Shown here in pieces: positions 1 through 8,550 of a stretch of 38,392 bases of DNA. This stretch comes from Desulfobacteraceae bacterium (lineage in GTDB: Bacteria; Desulfobacterota; Desulfobacteria; Desulfobacterales; JACKCP01). The notes under the pieces were generated by a model. It was not told the origin of the DNA, did no database searches, and saw only the letters and a program-made list of their open reading frames with translations. Position numbers and translations under genes: made by a program. The stretch covers positions 1 to 38,392 of the forward strand of contig JACKCP010000018.1 in assembly GCA_020633955.1 (NCBI GenBank). Reading direction: 5' to 3'. Numbering within the stretch: the first letter of the stretch is position 1; every line of letters begins with the position of its first letter.

Positions 1-12
1 ATATTTAAATTA

Positions 13-53
13 AGGATTTTTTATCATTCTTGTAAGATGAAAAATTTAATCCT
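13..53 (-). terminator. Imperfect hairpin at the end of the glnQ-like gene
   Basis: Read on the minus strand, the sequence from the stop codon onward can fold: AGGATT (13-18) pairs with AATCCT (48-53), and the inner parts TTATCAT and ATGAAAAA also pair in part. The DNA that follows is T/A-rich but has no clean T-run. It is a plausible weak terminator for the ABC transporter genes; it could also be chance pairing in AT-rich DNA. Confidence 0.3.
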
Positions 54-774
54 ACAAAACCTTTTCAAGAAAACTTTTTGTTCTTTCGTTTTCAGGAGAT
101 GTGAAAATCTTTTCAGGAGGACCCTCTTCAACAATTCGACCCTCTGCCATAAAAATCACACGGTCAGCCATTTCCCTTGCAAATCCCATTTCATGGGTGA
201 CAACTGCCATTGTCATGCCTTCCTTTGCAAGTTTCTTCATTACATCCAAAACGTCTCCAACAAGTTCGGGATCAAGAGAACTTGTGGGTTCGTCAAAAAG
301 CAAGGCTTTTGGATTAAGTGCAAGAGATCTTGCAATTGCAATTCTCTGCTGCTGCCCTCCGCTCAGCTGATCTGGATAGGCATATGCCTTTTCTTTAAGT
401 CCAACCTTTTCAAGAAGAACAAGAGCTGTTTTTTCAGCTTCTTTTCTGCTTACCTTCCTCACTTCAACCTGTCCAAGACAAATGTTATCCATAACAGTTT
501 TGTGGGGAAAAAGATTGAACTGCTGAAAAACCATTCCAATTTCTGTTCTTACAAAATTTATATTTGTTGTTTTTGAACACAGATCATATCCGTCTGCAGT
601 AACTTTTCCGGAACTTACTTTTTCAAGCCTGTTCATACACCTTAGAAGTGTTGATTTTCCAGATCCGCTGGGGCCTATTATTACAACAACTTCTCCTGGA
701 CTGATATGAAGGTTTATACCCTTTAAAACCTCGTTGTCACCAAAAGACTTGTACACATTTTCAATCTTAATCAT
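52..774 (-). CDS. glnQ: Polar amino acid ABC transporter, ATP-binding protein (GlnQ/HisP type)
   Basis: A 240-residue ATPase that powers uptake of a polar amino acid across the inner membrane. All diagnostic motifs are present: Walker A GPSGSGKST at about residues 34-42, Q-loop region VFQQFNLFPH, ABC signature LSGGQQQR, Walker B ALLFDEPTSSLDPE and the H-loop VVTHEMGFA. QFNLFPH and the 240-residue length are typical of the GlnQ/HisP/ArtP family. It lies 17 bases after the permease gene, so the two are surely one transcript. The transported amino acid cannot be read from the ATPase. The gene symbol marks the family, not a proven glutamine specificity. Confidence 0.95.
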   Translation of the reverse strand: MIKIENVYKSFGDNEVLKGINLHISPGEVVVIIGPSGSGKSTLLRCMNRLEKVSSGKVTADGYDLCSKTTNINFVRTEIGMVFQQFNLFPHKTVMDNICLGQVEVRKVSRKEAEKTALVLLEKVGLKEKAYAYPDQLSGGQQQRIAIARSLALNPKALLFDEPTSSLDPELVGDVLDVMKKLAKEGMTMAVVTHEMGFAREMADRVIFMAEGRIVEEGPPEKIFTSPENERTKSFLEKVL

Positions 775-791
775 TTTTAAAATCCACTGAT

Positions 792-1463
792 TTATGAATA
801 GTCAAGTTTATCTTCAACCTTTGCAAGAAGTCTTGCAATTATAAAGGTGAAGAAAAGGTAAACAATTCCCGCACCAACAAGGAACTGTACATAATCATAG
901 TATCTTGCTCCCATTACCTTGGCAGAATACATAAGTTCCTGGGTACCTATAACAGAAACAAGTGATGAATCCTTTAAAAGAACAATTGCTTCATTTCCAA
1001 GGGGAGGAATGATTTTTTTCATTGCCTGCGGAAGAATTATATGCCTCATTGTCTGGGTGTAAGAAAGTCCAATTGATCTTCCAGCCTCCATCTGCCCCTG
1101 CCCAACAGCCTGAATCCCTGCTCTGACAATTTCAGCCACATAGGCACCGCTGTTTAATCCAAGTGCAATAATTCCAACAAGAAGAGGATCGGGCGACATT
1201 GACTGCCCTGTAATTATATTGAAAAGCTGTGGAACACCAAAATAAATAAAAAAAATCTGCAAAAGCATTGGAGTTCCCCTGAAAATCTGAACATAAAATC
1301 CGCTGAACCACCTGAAGCAAAGTGTTCTTGAAACTCTTCCCATCCCAAGAAAAATCCCGAGTAAAAGACCAATTGCAATAGCACCAATGGTCAGCTGCAG
1401 GGTTATTACTGCACCTGACAGCATGAAAATTTTATGCTTCCATAAAAGACTTAAGTCTATCAT
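792..1463 (-). CDS. Polar amino acid ABC transporter, permease (HisM/GlnP family)
   Basis: A 223-residue inner-membrane permease with about five hydrophobic segments. The cytoplasmic EAA loop, which contacts the ATPase, is visible as EAGRSIGLSYTQTMRHIILPQA at about residues 126-147. The segment FRGTPMLLQIFFIYFG is typical of the HisM/GlnP family. The start is well supported by a Shine-Dalgarno AGGAGA just upstream. The ATPase gene follows 17 bases later. A periplasmic binding protein gene, which usually precedes such a permease, is absent here: the upstream neighbour is a CodB-like permease. Only one permease is present, so it probably works as a homodimer. Confidence 0.93.
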   Translation of the reverse strand: MIDLSLLWKHKIFMLSGAVITLQLTIGAIAIGLLLGIFLGMGRVSRTLCFRWFSGFYVQIFRGTPMLLQIFFIYFGVPQLFNIITGQSMSPDPLLVGIIALGLNSGAYVAEIVRAGIQAVGQGQMEAGRSIGLSYTQTMRHIILPQAMKKIIPPLGNEAIVLLKDSSLVSVIGTQELMYSAKVMGARYYDYVQFLVGAGIVYLFFTFIIARLLAKVEDKLDYS

Positions 1464-1482
1464 TTTTCTTCTCCTGAATACA

Positions 1483-1505
1483 GTTTGCCCTTAGCTGGGG
1501 CAAAC
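1483..1505 (-). promoter_or_regulatory. Perfect 8-bp hairpin in the leader of the ABC permease gene
   Basis: GTTTGCCC (1483-1490) and GGGCAAAC (1498-1505) form a perfect 8-bp stem with a 7-base loop. It lies about 20 bases upstream of the ABC permease start, just before its Shine-Dalgarno. There is no T-run on the minus-strand side, so it is not a standard terminator. Such stem-loops in amino-acid ABC operons often separate a highly expressed binding-protein gene from the permease gene by protecting the upstream mRNA; here that gene is missing. Role is inferred. Confidence 0.45.
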
Positions 1506-1582
1506 CTTAAAATCACTCAATTTAACTTACTGAGTTTATAATTTAAGATTACTGATATGGGAAGTATAAATTAAATTCTTAT

Positions 1583-2833
1583 TCATGCAACCTGGGTTTT
1601 TTTCATATTTTTAAGTAAAAGTTCCAGAAAAACATAAACAGCCACTGCACACAAAATACTGTTGACAGGGGCAATACCTGGAATAAACTTTGCCGCCAGA
1701 ACACCTGATATCCATGCAAAAACTGCGCAAGGCCTGATTTTTTCAAAATCTGTCTCTTTAAGAGAAGAGTATGTTCTTGCATTCAAAATAAAAAAATCTG
1801 CAATTATTATTCCGCCAATTGATGGAATCATTGTATTTAAAAAGCTAAGCCAGCCTACAAAATTGTTATAAAGATAAACCGCCATCAATGTTCCCAGGAA
1901 CCCGTTGAATAAAACCATAAATTTTTTGGGAAGTTTCGTAATATTTGAAAAACCAAGGCCGGAGGCATATAAAGCATTGTCATTTGTTGTCCAGATGTTG
2001 AGACCCAGAATAATTACTGCCCACACAATCATTCCCTGTTTAAGAAGCACTTCTGAAATATCTGCTTCCTGATAAAAGGCCGCTCCCACAGCTCCAAAAA
2101 GAAACATCAGACTGTTTCCAATAAAAAAGGCAATCAGGGTTGACCATACAGCTGTTTTTGTTGTTTTTGAAAATCTTGTAAAATCAGGAGTCAATGTCCC
2201 TCCGCTTATGAAAGAGGCTGTGCATATACCAATTGCTGTAAAAATACTCATATGTTCAACCGGTACCGAGCCAATCCATGCACCAATACCTCCAAAATCT
2301 GAAAATGCTGTACCTATTGAAAAAAAACCAAGAACTGCAATTGAAGGAACAGCCACAAAACTTAAAATTGTCAGTGCTCTTATCCCAAACCATGCAGTAG
2401 CTGTCATCAGTGCGCCTGAAAGCGCTGTAATTAAATATAGATTAAGTCCTGTTATTTTCTGTACAGGCAGTGCAAACATTGCAACTCCTACACCAAACCA
2501 GCCGACCTGGGTTATTCCAAGAAGAAAAGAAGGCAGACAGGAACCTGACTCGCCAAAGGAATATCTTGCTAGAAGATGGGTGGAAAGTCCTGTTTTTGAA
2601 GCAATTGCAGCAAGAAGAGCTGTATAGCATCCAAGAATAAGGTTGCCTGCCATTACAGAAAAAACAAGTTCTCCTGCAGTAAGCCCTGCTCCAAGTTTTC
2701 CACCGGCCCACATACTTGCTGAGAAAAAGGTAAATCCAAGCATTACAACCATCATGGGCAAAAAGCCTTTTTTTGAAAAATCACTTACATGATCCAGTGC
2801 AAAATCCGGATCATGATTTATCTTACGTTCCAT
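1583..2833 (-). CDS. codB: Cytosine/purine permease, NCS1 family (CodB-like)
   Basis: A 416-residue integral membrane transporter with about twelve hydrophobic segments, the usual size for CodB. The N-terminal part (about 25-130) has the NCS1 features: FFSASMWAGGKLGAGL in the first membrane span and SFGESGSCLPSFLLGITQVGWFGVGVAMFALP over spans 2-3. The segment FISGGTLTPDFTRFSKT, before span 6, is typical of NCS1 carriers. It probably takes up cytosine or a related nucleobase by cation symport. A strong Shine-Dalgarno (AAGGAAGGGG) supports the start. The gene follows a phosphoribosyltransferase-like gene on the same strand, hinting at base salvage, but no cytosine deaminase is in the window. 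Substrate is inferred from the family. Confidence 0.88.
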   Translation of the reverse strand: MERKINHDPDFALDHVSDFSKKGFLPMMVVMLGFTFFSASMWAGGKLGAGLTAGELVFSVMAGNLILGCYTALLAAIASKTGLSTHLLARYSFGESGSCLPSFLLGITQVGWFGVGVAMFALPVQKITGLNLYLITALSGALMTATAWFGIRALTILSFVAVPSIAVLGFFSIGTAFSDFGGIGAWIGSVPVEHMSIFTAIGICTASFISGGTLTPDFTRFSKTTKTAVWSTLIAFFIGNSLMFLFGAVGAAFYQEADISEVLLKQGMIVWAVIILGLNIWTTNDNALYASGLGFSNITKLPKKFMVLFNGFLGTLMAVYLYNNFVGWLSFLNTMIPSIGGIIIADFFILNARTYSSLKETDFEKIRPCAVFAWISGVLAAKFIPGIAPVNSILCAVAVYVFLELLLKNMKKTQVA

Positions 2834-2863
2834 AAAGCCCCTTCCTTATTATTAAAAAAACAT

Positions 2864-2902
2864 ATAGTGATTGGTCTAAAACCAGAATTTTTTGTTCATT
2901 TA
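2864..2902 (-). repeat. Dispersed quasi-palindromic repeat, copy a
   Basis: On the minus strand this reads TGAACAAAAAATTCTGG followed by TTTTAGACCAATCACT. It matches copies b (22814) and e (37288) closely, including the shared tail CCAATCACT. It lies in the 175-base gap between the phosphoribosyltransferase-like gene and the codB-like gene. No transposase or coding potential is attached. Confidence 0.6.
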
Positions 2903-3008
2903 CGGAAGATAAAAAATTTAATTTTTAGAATACACGGAGTATTTTAATGATCAATTTTAAATCTTGCTGAGAAATTGGCAAAAAAAGCAGTTTACGTTAA
3001 GCCACGAT

Positions 3009-3995
3009 CTAGTCAATTAATGCAGCGAGCTCAGACATCTGCTTTTCACATAAGTGCCTGAGGTCTACACAATTAAATCTTTTATTATCAGCTAAGGGGA
3101 ACCTTTCTTTTAAAACGTCTTCAAAGGTAGTTCCATTCTCTGCCTTTTTTTTCATTTCAGACCAGTACCCAAAAACATCCCTTATATATTCAGGAGTCCA
3201 GAAAGCTCTTGAACCAGCATCATAAACAGCGCATCTCTGTAATGGATATGCCGGATTTTCATATTTGGACTCTACAAATTCTTTTGCCATCAGTGCATCG
3301 AGACAAACAAGATCCGTTCCAGTTTCCTTGATTGAAAGAGGTGTATTTTCATCAGGCACAGTAAAACAGCCTTCATGATAAACAAGGGTTGTTTTTTCAT
3401 AGCCGGGAAAAGTTTTTCTGCAAAGGCTGTCTGTCTCCTTTAAAATTTCAAGAGCTCTTGTGCCTCCAAAAGTGAAAAACAATATGGAACGAAGGTGGCT
3501 TTTCTGGTTTACAGCTTCCTTTACAAGAGCCTTCACTGCATGCTCAAGGCTAGTTCCTGTTGCAACAACATCTCCAATTACAATACTGGCCTTTTTTGGC
3601 ATGTAAACCTTGGCGTATTCATTTTCAATTATATGCCATTTTTCCGGATCATCATCTTTTCTTGCCCTTTGAGCACTTATAAATGAGCACCCGTGCCTGT
3701 TCCATCCAAAGGCATGATAAAGTGCCTCTCTTAAACCAAAATTCAGCCCGCCCCTTAAAATATTAAAAATAATTGTTTCATTTTCTTCAAGACATAGAAA
3801 CCCGTTAGAATAAAGATTTTTTAAAATTGATCTGCAGGCCTTTTCAAGCCTCATTGTATAATCAACGCCCATGACAAGTGGATTGTTTGCTATTTCCCTT
3901 GTTTCAGGAGTTGTTGCAATAAAGCAGTCTATGTCTTTTACATCTTCCATTTTATACAGTCCGCATTCATTGCTGACCGATATTTTCTCAAGCAT
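3009..3995 (-). CDS. Type I phosphoribosyltransferase-like protein
   Basis: A 328-residue protein with a recognisable PRTase core. The PRPP-binding loop is SIVIGDVVATGTSLEHAV at about residues 137-154 (the acidic pair normally seen before the loop is GD here). An upstream NILRGGLNFGLREA (about 78-91) resembles the RGG/RAG loop of uracil-type PRTases. The protein is longer than simple uracil PRTases (about 210 residues), with an extra C-terminal 100 residues I do not recognise. A GGGAG Shine-Dalgarno supports the start. Its place ahead of a CodB-like permease suggests nucleobase salvage or its regulation, but the acceptor base is not evident. Family is fairly sure, exact function is not. Confidence 0.7.
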   Translation of the reverse strand: MLEKISVSNECGLYKMEDVKDIDCFIATTPETREIANNPLVMGVDYTMRLEKACRSILKNLYSNGFLCLEENETIIFNILRGGLNFGLREALYHAFGWNRHGCSFISAQRARKDDDPEKWHIIENEYAKVYMPKKASIVIGDVVATGTSLEHAVKALVKEAVNQKSHLRSILFFTFGGTRALEILKETDSLCRKTFPGYEKTTLVYHEGCFTVPDENTPLSIKETGTDLVCLDALMAKEFVESKYENPAYPLQRCAVYDAGSRAFWTPEYIRDVFGYWSEMKKKAENGTTFEDVLKERFPLADNKRFNCVDLRHLCEKQMSELAALID

Positions 3996-4189
3996 ATATT
4001 TCTCCCTGATTTTTTTAAAACCTCTGGGGTTTTAATAGGACTTTTTAACCATGTCAAGAAAGGTTTAATTTCAAAAAAACTTTCATAAAACAATTAGTTT
4101 TGCATCCTTTAGTCCAAATTTAGGTTGAATTGGCAATACTTATAATGTTATGGAAAAAAATTCTTAATAACCAAAGGAGCAGTACTAAA

Positions 4190-5596
4190 ATGCTTTATCC
4201 AAATATAATAGTAAGAAGCGGAAGTTCTTTCATCTCGGGGCAGCAGTATAAAACCTTGAAGGCAAACCTTGGCTCGTGCATTGGAATAGCAATGTTTGAC
4301 AAAACAAATAAGGTTGGTGGAATTTTACACACTCTTTTGCCTGAACCGTACTCAAACTTTGTTGATATTGAAGAAAAATATGCTTCAACAGGCCTTCCAA
4401 AATTCATTGATGAGCTTATAAAGGCTGGTGCTGACATTAACTGTCTTGAGGCCTGTGTTGCTGGAGGAGCATTTCCCGGTGAGCCTAATAATTTTGATTA
4501 CTACATAAATTTAGGCGGAAAAACTGCTGAAAAAGTTTCCAAAATACTTAATTTTTATAAAATAACAATTCTTCAATGGGAAACCGGAGGTTTTTTCTCT
4601 TCGTATCTTACCTTGAATCTCAGTAATTTTGAAGCTTCAATCACCCCGGTAATTGAAGACGGAATTACAATGGTACAAGACTGTAACTTCAAAAAACCAG
4701 AAAAGACTGAAATAGAAGAAAAAGCAGATTCCATAAAGCCGATACCTCAGATTGTCTTAAAAATCATAAGCATGATAAACTCAAGCTCAGCAAGTCTCAA
4801 AGAAATTGGAAAAGAAATAAAAAAAGACCAGGTAATATCTGCAAAGGCTCTTCAGCTTTCAAATTCTGCTGCATTTGACAGAATTTATCCAATAGATACA
4901 ATTGATGAAGCTATTTTAAGGATTGGTGAAGAAAATATTTTAAAATATATTTTAAACCACTACATAAAAGAGATGTTTTCATCTTCTGAAAGAGGTTATT
5001 CCCTGTGCAAGGGAGGGCTTTTTCACCACAGCCTTTCAACAGCTCTTATTAATGAAAAACTTTGTGCCTTCACAGGTGTTGAATCACCTCAGACAGGCTA
5101 TACAGCCGGGCTTCTCCATGATCTTGGAAAAATTCTGCTTGATCAGTATGTATCCGATTCAAGACCTTTGTTTTACAGGGAACTTGTCAAGCAGACAAAA
5201 AATATTACCGACGTTGAGCAGGAACTTTTTGGAATGGACCATTCTGAGGCAGGACTCATAATTGCAAAAAAATGGAAACTGCCCCAGGTTATCCATGATG
5301 TAATAAAATTTCACCACAATCCTGAAAAGGCTGAAAAAAACAAAATTATTATAATTTTAACCCATATTTCAGATATTTTAAGCTCCTGGTACATGACCGG
5401 AGTTCTTCCTGAGTCATCAAAAATAGACATCACCCTTGACATACTTGAAAAAGTATCTCTTACTCCCCAGAAAATACTTGAATTCACACACAAACTTCCT
5501 TTAAAAGAATTTTCAGCACTCTTTCCGTTGCAGTTAAATGAAGTTTCAGGTAAAAAAGAGTGTGTAAAAGTTGACGGGGGAGTTTTATGTCATTAA
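4190..5596 (+). CDS. CheD-HDOD fusion protein
   Basis: A 468-residue fusion. Residues about 1-160 are CheD, the chemoreceptor glutamine deamidase. They show LGSCIGIAMFD with the predicted catalytic Cys30 and GGILHTLLP with His47, plus VAGGAFPG. The Cys-His spacing of 17 equals that of Thermotoga maritima CheD (C27/H44). Residues about 185-400 are an HDOD domain (IPQIVLKIISMINSSSASLKEI; LQLSNSAAF; AGLLHDLGK), an HD-related signalling module. The start chosen is ATG at 4190 because AAAGGAG precedes it at 4173-4179; an in-frame TTG at 4130 has no such site. The stop overlaps the selA start by 10 bases, so the two are translationally linked. It probably ties chemoreceptor modification to a second signalling input. 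Confidence 0.85.
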   Translation: MLYPNIIVRSGSSFISGQQYKTLKANLGSCIGIAMFDKTNKVGGILHTLLPEPYSNFVDIEEKYASTGLPKFIDELIKAGADINCLEACVAGGAFPGEPNNFDYYINLGGKTAEKVSKILNFYKITILQWETGGFFSSYLTLNLSNFEASITPVIEDGITMVQDCNFKKPEKTEIEEKADSIKPIPQIVLKIISMINSSSASLKEIGKEIKKDQVISAKALQLSNSAAFDRIYPIDTIDEAILRIGEENILKYILNHYIKEMFSSSERGYSLCKGGLFHHSLSTALINEKLCAFTGVESPQTGYTAGLLHDLGKILLDQYVSDSRPLFYRELVKQTKNITDVEQELFGMDHSEAGLIIAKKWKLPQVIHDVIKFHHNPEKAEKNKIIIILTHISDILSSWYMTGVLPESSKIDITLDILEKVSLTPQKILEFTHKLPLKEFSALFPLQLNEVSGKKECVKVDGGVLCH

Positions 5597-7011
5597 GTGA
5601 AGATAAAAAAAAAAGATTAAAAGAAATACCGGGAATAGACACACTTATTTTAAAAATTAAAAATGATTTTTCCGTAAAAGATGTTCCTGAATCTCTGATT
5701 TCAAAAAAATCAAAAGAATTTGTTGAAAATTTAAGAAAAGATATAGTTTCAGGAAAATATGATTCTCAAAAAGAAATAGATACTGATGAAACAGCAGTTA
5801 AAATATATAAAACAATACTAAAGGCCCATGAACCAAATTTTAAAAGAGTAATTAATGCAACAGGAGTTGTTGTTCATACAAATCTTGGGAGATCCCTTCT
5901 TGCAAAAGAGGCAGCCGAGTTTGTACTGGAAAGGGCTACAGGTTTTTCCAATCTTGAGCTTGACCTTAAAACCGGGAAAAGAGGTTTAAGATACTCCCTT
6001 GTTGAAGATCTTGTATGTGAAATTTCAGGATGCGAGTCTGCAATGGTTGTAAACAACAATGCCGCAGCAGTTCTTTTGTGTCTTGATACCTTTGCAAGGG
6101 GAAGAGAAGTTGTTGTTTCAAGGGGCGAACTTGTGGAAATTGGGGGCTCGTTTAGAATACCGGAAGTTATGGAAAAAAGCGGTGCTGTTTTAAAAGAAGT
6201 TGGAACCACAAACAGAACCCATTTGAAAGATTATGCTAATGCCCATGATGAAACAAGAACTGCAATGTTTTTAAAAGTGCATACAAGCAATTTCGATATA
6301 ATAGGATTTACTTCAAAAGTATCCCTTGAAGATCTTTCAAAACTGTCAAGGGAAAAAAATGTGATACTTATGGAAGATCTGGGAAGCGGGACTTTCATAG
6401 ATTTTTCCAGATTCGGGCTTCCAAAGGAACCGACCGTAACAGAATCTGTAAAAGCAGGAACTGACCTTGTAACCTTCAGCGGAGACAAGCTCCTTGGAGG
6501 CCCCCAGGCAGGAATAATTGCAGGTAAAAAAGAACTTATTGAAAAAATCAGAAAAAATCCCCTTACAAGGGCTTTAAGAATTGATAAGATGACACTTGCA
6601 GCACTTGAAATTACACTGAGGCTTTACAGAGATCCTGAAAATGCCATAAAAAAAATACCAACACTTAAAATGATTTCTGCTGATTTAAGAGAAATTGAGC
6701 AAAAAGCATATTTATTAAAAGATCAGATAGACGCACTTGAAATTAAGAACCTTAAGACACAACTTCTCAAATCAAGTTCAAGGGCTGGAGGAGGCTCACT
6801 TCCTGAAACCAATATACCTACAATCTGTTTAGGTATTGAAACTAATAAATTTTCAGCTTCTTATCTTGAAAAATTCATGAGAAAAAACAACCCGCCTGTA
6901 ATGGGGAGAATAGAAAACGACAGGTATCTCCTTGACCTGAGGACAGTATCGGATGAGGAAATCAAAATAATTGCAGGAGCATTTAAAAACCTTAAAACAG
7001 AGCTTGAGTGA
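5587..7011 (+). CDS. selA: L-seryl-tRNA(Sec) selenium transferase
   Basis: A 474-residue PLP enzyme, close to the usual SelA length. It converts seryl-tRNA(Sec) to selenocysteinyl-tRNA(Sec) using selenophosphate, in the cytoplasm as a large ring-shaped oligomer. Family signatures are RVINATGVVVHTNLGRSLL, GYSNLELDL-like GFSNLELDLKTGKRG, MVVNNNAAAV and the PLP lysine in TFSGDKLLGGPQAG (Lys301; E. coli SelA uses Lys295). The start is preceded by GGGGGAG. It overlaps the CheD-HDOD gene by 10 bases and the next TPR gene by 4 bases (GTGA), so all three are co-translated. selB, often the next gene, is not in the window, nor is tRNA(Sec). The organism is therefore expected to make selenoproteins. Confidence 0.96.
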   Translation: MSLSEDKKKRLKEIPGIDTLILKIKNDFSVKDVPESLISKKSKEFVENLRKDIVSGKYDSQKEIDTDETAVKIYKTILKAHEPNFKRVINATGVVVHTNLGRSLLAKEAAEFVLERATGFSNLELDLKTGKRGLRYSLVEDLVCEISGCESAMVVNNNAAAVLLCLDTFARGREVVVSRGELVEIGGSFRIPEVMEKSGAVLKEVGTTNRTHLKDYANAHDETRTAMFLKVHTSNFDIIGFTSKVSLEDLSKLSREKNVILMEDLGSGTFIDFSRFGLPKEPTVTESVKAGTDLVTFSGDKLLGGPQAGIIAGKKELIEKIRKNPLTRALRIDKMTLAALEITLRLYRDPENAIKKIPTLKMISADLREIEQKAYLLKDQIDALEIKNLKTQLLKSSSRAGGGSLPETNIPTICLGIETNKFSASYLEKFMRKNNPPVMGRIENDRYLLDLRTVSDEEIKIIAGAFKNLKTELE

Positions 7012-8252
7012 ATATGGAAAACCATTTCAACGCTGATAAAATACCTGAATTTCTATATCCTTTTAAAGAAGGTGAAAAAAATCACAGGATAGTTTATACA
7101 GACAATGTAATTGCAGATATTTTAAAAAAAAGATTTTCTGATTTTTTTTATGCAGATGACATATCTGACTTTGCAAACTTTGCCTCAGATGAATCACTTG
7201 GACTTGTTTTATTTGCTCTTGCACCTTTTGAAAAGGATTTAAACACATTAGAGTTGTTTGATACACTTTGCGGACTTATACAGGAGGCAGGCAAAAAAAC
7301 ACAAAATCCATGTGTTTTCATAAAAAACAAGGCTCCAGGAATATTATTCAACACAAATTCAGTTGATTATCTTAAAAAAACTGCATCCGATATAAGAAAA
7401 AAATTCACACAAAAAACTGAAAAAGAAGCAATTGCAGCAATAAGCTATCACCCCTGCATAAACTACAGACATAAAAATTTATCGGAAAACGGACTCAAGG
7501 CATTGATACATGCCTCGATGCTTGAAGATAAAATTGCAGTTTTTGATTCTGTCAGCCTCAATGTCAGTTCTGATGACTTTTTCCAGAAAAAAGATATTGA
7601 AAATGCAATAGCTGAGCTTGAGAAAGGCCTTTTACTTGATAGCAGAGACTACAATATCCTAAACAGTCTCGGGGTGTGCTTTGCGGCAAAAAAAGATTTT
7701 GACAGATCCCTTTCATATTTTGAAAAGGCATATGAAACTTCAGATAAAAAATTTATTATGCCGCTTTATAATCAAGGTCTTATCCATTATCTTCAGAATA
7801 AAATTTCAACGGCTGAAAAAATTTTTTTAAAGGCTCTTGAATTTTCTGACAACTTTTATGAAATACCCTTTTATCTTGGTAAAATTAAGTTTGACCAGAA
7901 AAATCATAAACAGGCCCTTGAATATTTTTTAATGGCTGAATCTATAAAGCCGGAAAGTGCAACAGTCTTAAACTATTTAGGTGAGATTTACCTTATGGGA
8001 AATGATCTGGAAAATGCCTTTCTTGTCTATAAAAAATCACTAAAATTTCTTCCAGACAATCCATATGCCCTTTCAGCAATAGGGTTTATTTACTATATGA
8101 AGGGAGAAAACAGAGAAATATCAAGAACCTTTATAAAGGAAAGTCTTGAAATGGAACCTGACAATCCTTTATTTAAAAAAAGATTTGAGCTTGTTTCAAA
8201 GGAAAATTATAACGATGAAACAGAAAGTTCTCAAAAACTATTTAAAAACTGA
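7008..8252 (+). CDS. Tetratricopeptide-repeat protein next to selA
   Basis: A 414-residue protein with no signal peptide, so probably cytoplasmic. Residues about 195-400 hold five or six TPR units, seen as repeated helices such as DYNILNSLGVCFAAKKDFDR, SLSYFEKAYETSDKKF, FYLGKIKFDQKNHKQALEYF and VLNYLGEIYLMGNDLENAF. Residues 1-190 do not match any family I recognise. Translation starts with GTG overlapping the selA stop (GTGA) or with ATG two codons later; both give almost the same protein. The coupling to selA suggests a scaffold that works with the selenocysteine machinery or simply shares its control. Specific function unknown. Confidence 0.85.
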   Translation: MNMENHFNADKIPEFLYPFKEGEKNHRIVYTDNVIADILKKRFSDFFYADDISDFANFASDESLGLVLFALAPFEKDLNTLELFDTLCGLIQEAGKKTQNPCVFIKNKAPGILFNTNSVDYLKKTASDIRKKFTQKTEKEAIAAISYHPCINYRHKNLSENGLKALIHASMLEDKIAVFDSVSLNVSSDDFFQKKDIENAIAELEKGLLLDSRDYNILNSLGVCFAAKKDFDRSLSYFEKAYETSDKKFIMPLYNQGLIHYLQNKISTAEKIFLKALEFSDNFYEIPFYLGKIKFDQKNHKQALEYFLMAESIKPESATVLNYLGEIYLMGNDLENAFLVYKKSLKFLPDNPYALSAIGFIYYMKGENREISRTFIKESLEMEPDNPLFKKRFELVSKENYNDETESSQKLFKN

Positions 8253-8272
8253 ACTTTTCAAGGAGTAATAAA

Positions 8273-8518
8273 ATGCCTATTTACGAATATCACTGCGAAA
8301 AATGCAATATAAATTTTGAAACTCTTGTAATGGCAGGGGAAACACCTCAATGCACAAAATGCGGTTCAACTGAAGTCACAAGACTGATGTCTGCATGCGG
8401 ATTTGTAAGCAAGGGAGCTTCTTCTGGAGGAGGCGAAGCTCCTACCCTAAGATCTTCTGCGGGATCAAGTGCATGCAGTTCATGTACTTCAGGTAATTGT
8501 TCATCCTGCGGAATGTAA
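8273..8518 (+). CDS. FmdB-family zinc-ribbon protein
   Basis: An 81-residue protein beginning MPIYEYHCEKC, the hallmark of the FmdB/CxxC-CxxC regulatory family. The zinc ribbon is C8-x2-C11 and C27-x2-C30. The tail from about residue 45 is rich in Gly, Ser and Cys and ends CSSCTSGNCSSCGM, which supplies five more cysteines that might bind metal. AAGGAG lies just upstream of the ATG. It begins 20 bases after the TPR gene, so it is probably the last gene of the cheD-selA transcript. FmdB proteins are annotated as putative regulators from an old link to formamidase genes; no function is proved for most. Confidence 0.85.
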   Translation: MPIYEYHCEKCNINFETLVMAGETPQCTKCGSTEVTRLMSACGFVSKGASSGGGEAPTLRSSAGSSACSSCTSGNCSSCGM

Positions 8519-8550
8519 AAAACAATTAACTGTTAAGTTTAAATCTGAAC

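Noticed and set aside
37..576. A 179-residue frame on the plus strand over the glnQ-like gene
   Set aside because: It is antisense to a clear ABC ATPase and has the Cys/Phe/Asn-rich composition of a shadow frame. It has no family motif.
2961..2990. Sigma-54 promoter TTGGCA...GCA
   Set aside because: The GG-to-GC spacing is two bases too short for a -24/-12 element.
4130..4189. TTG start of the CheD-HDOD gene
   Set aside because: No ribosome-binding site; the ATG 60 bases later has AAAGGAG at good spacing and the CheD domain begins at once.
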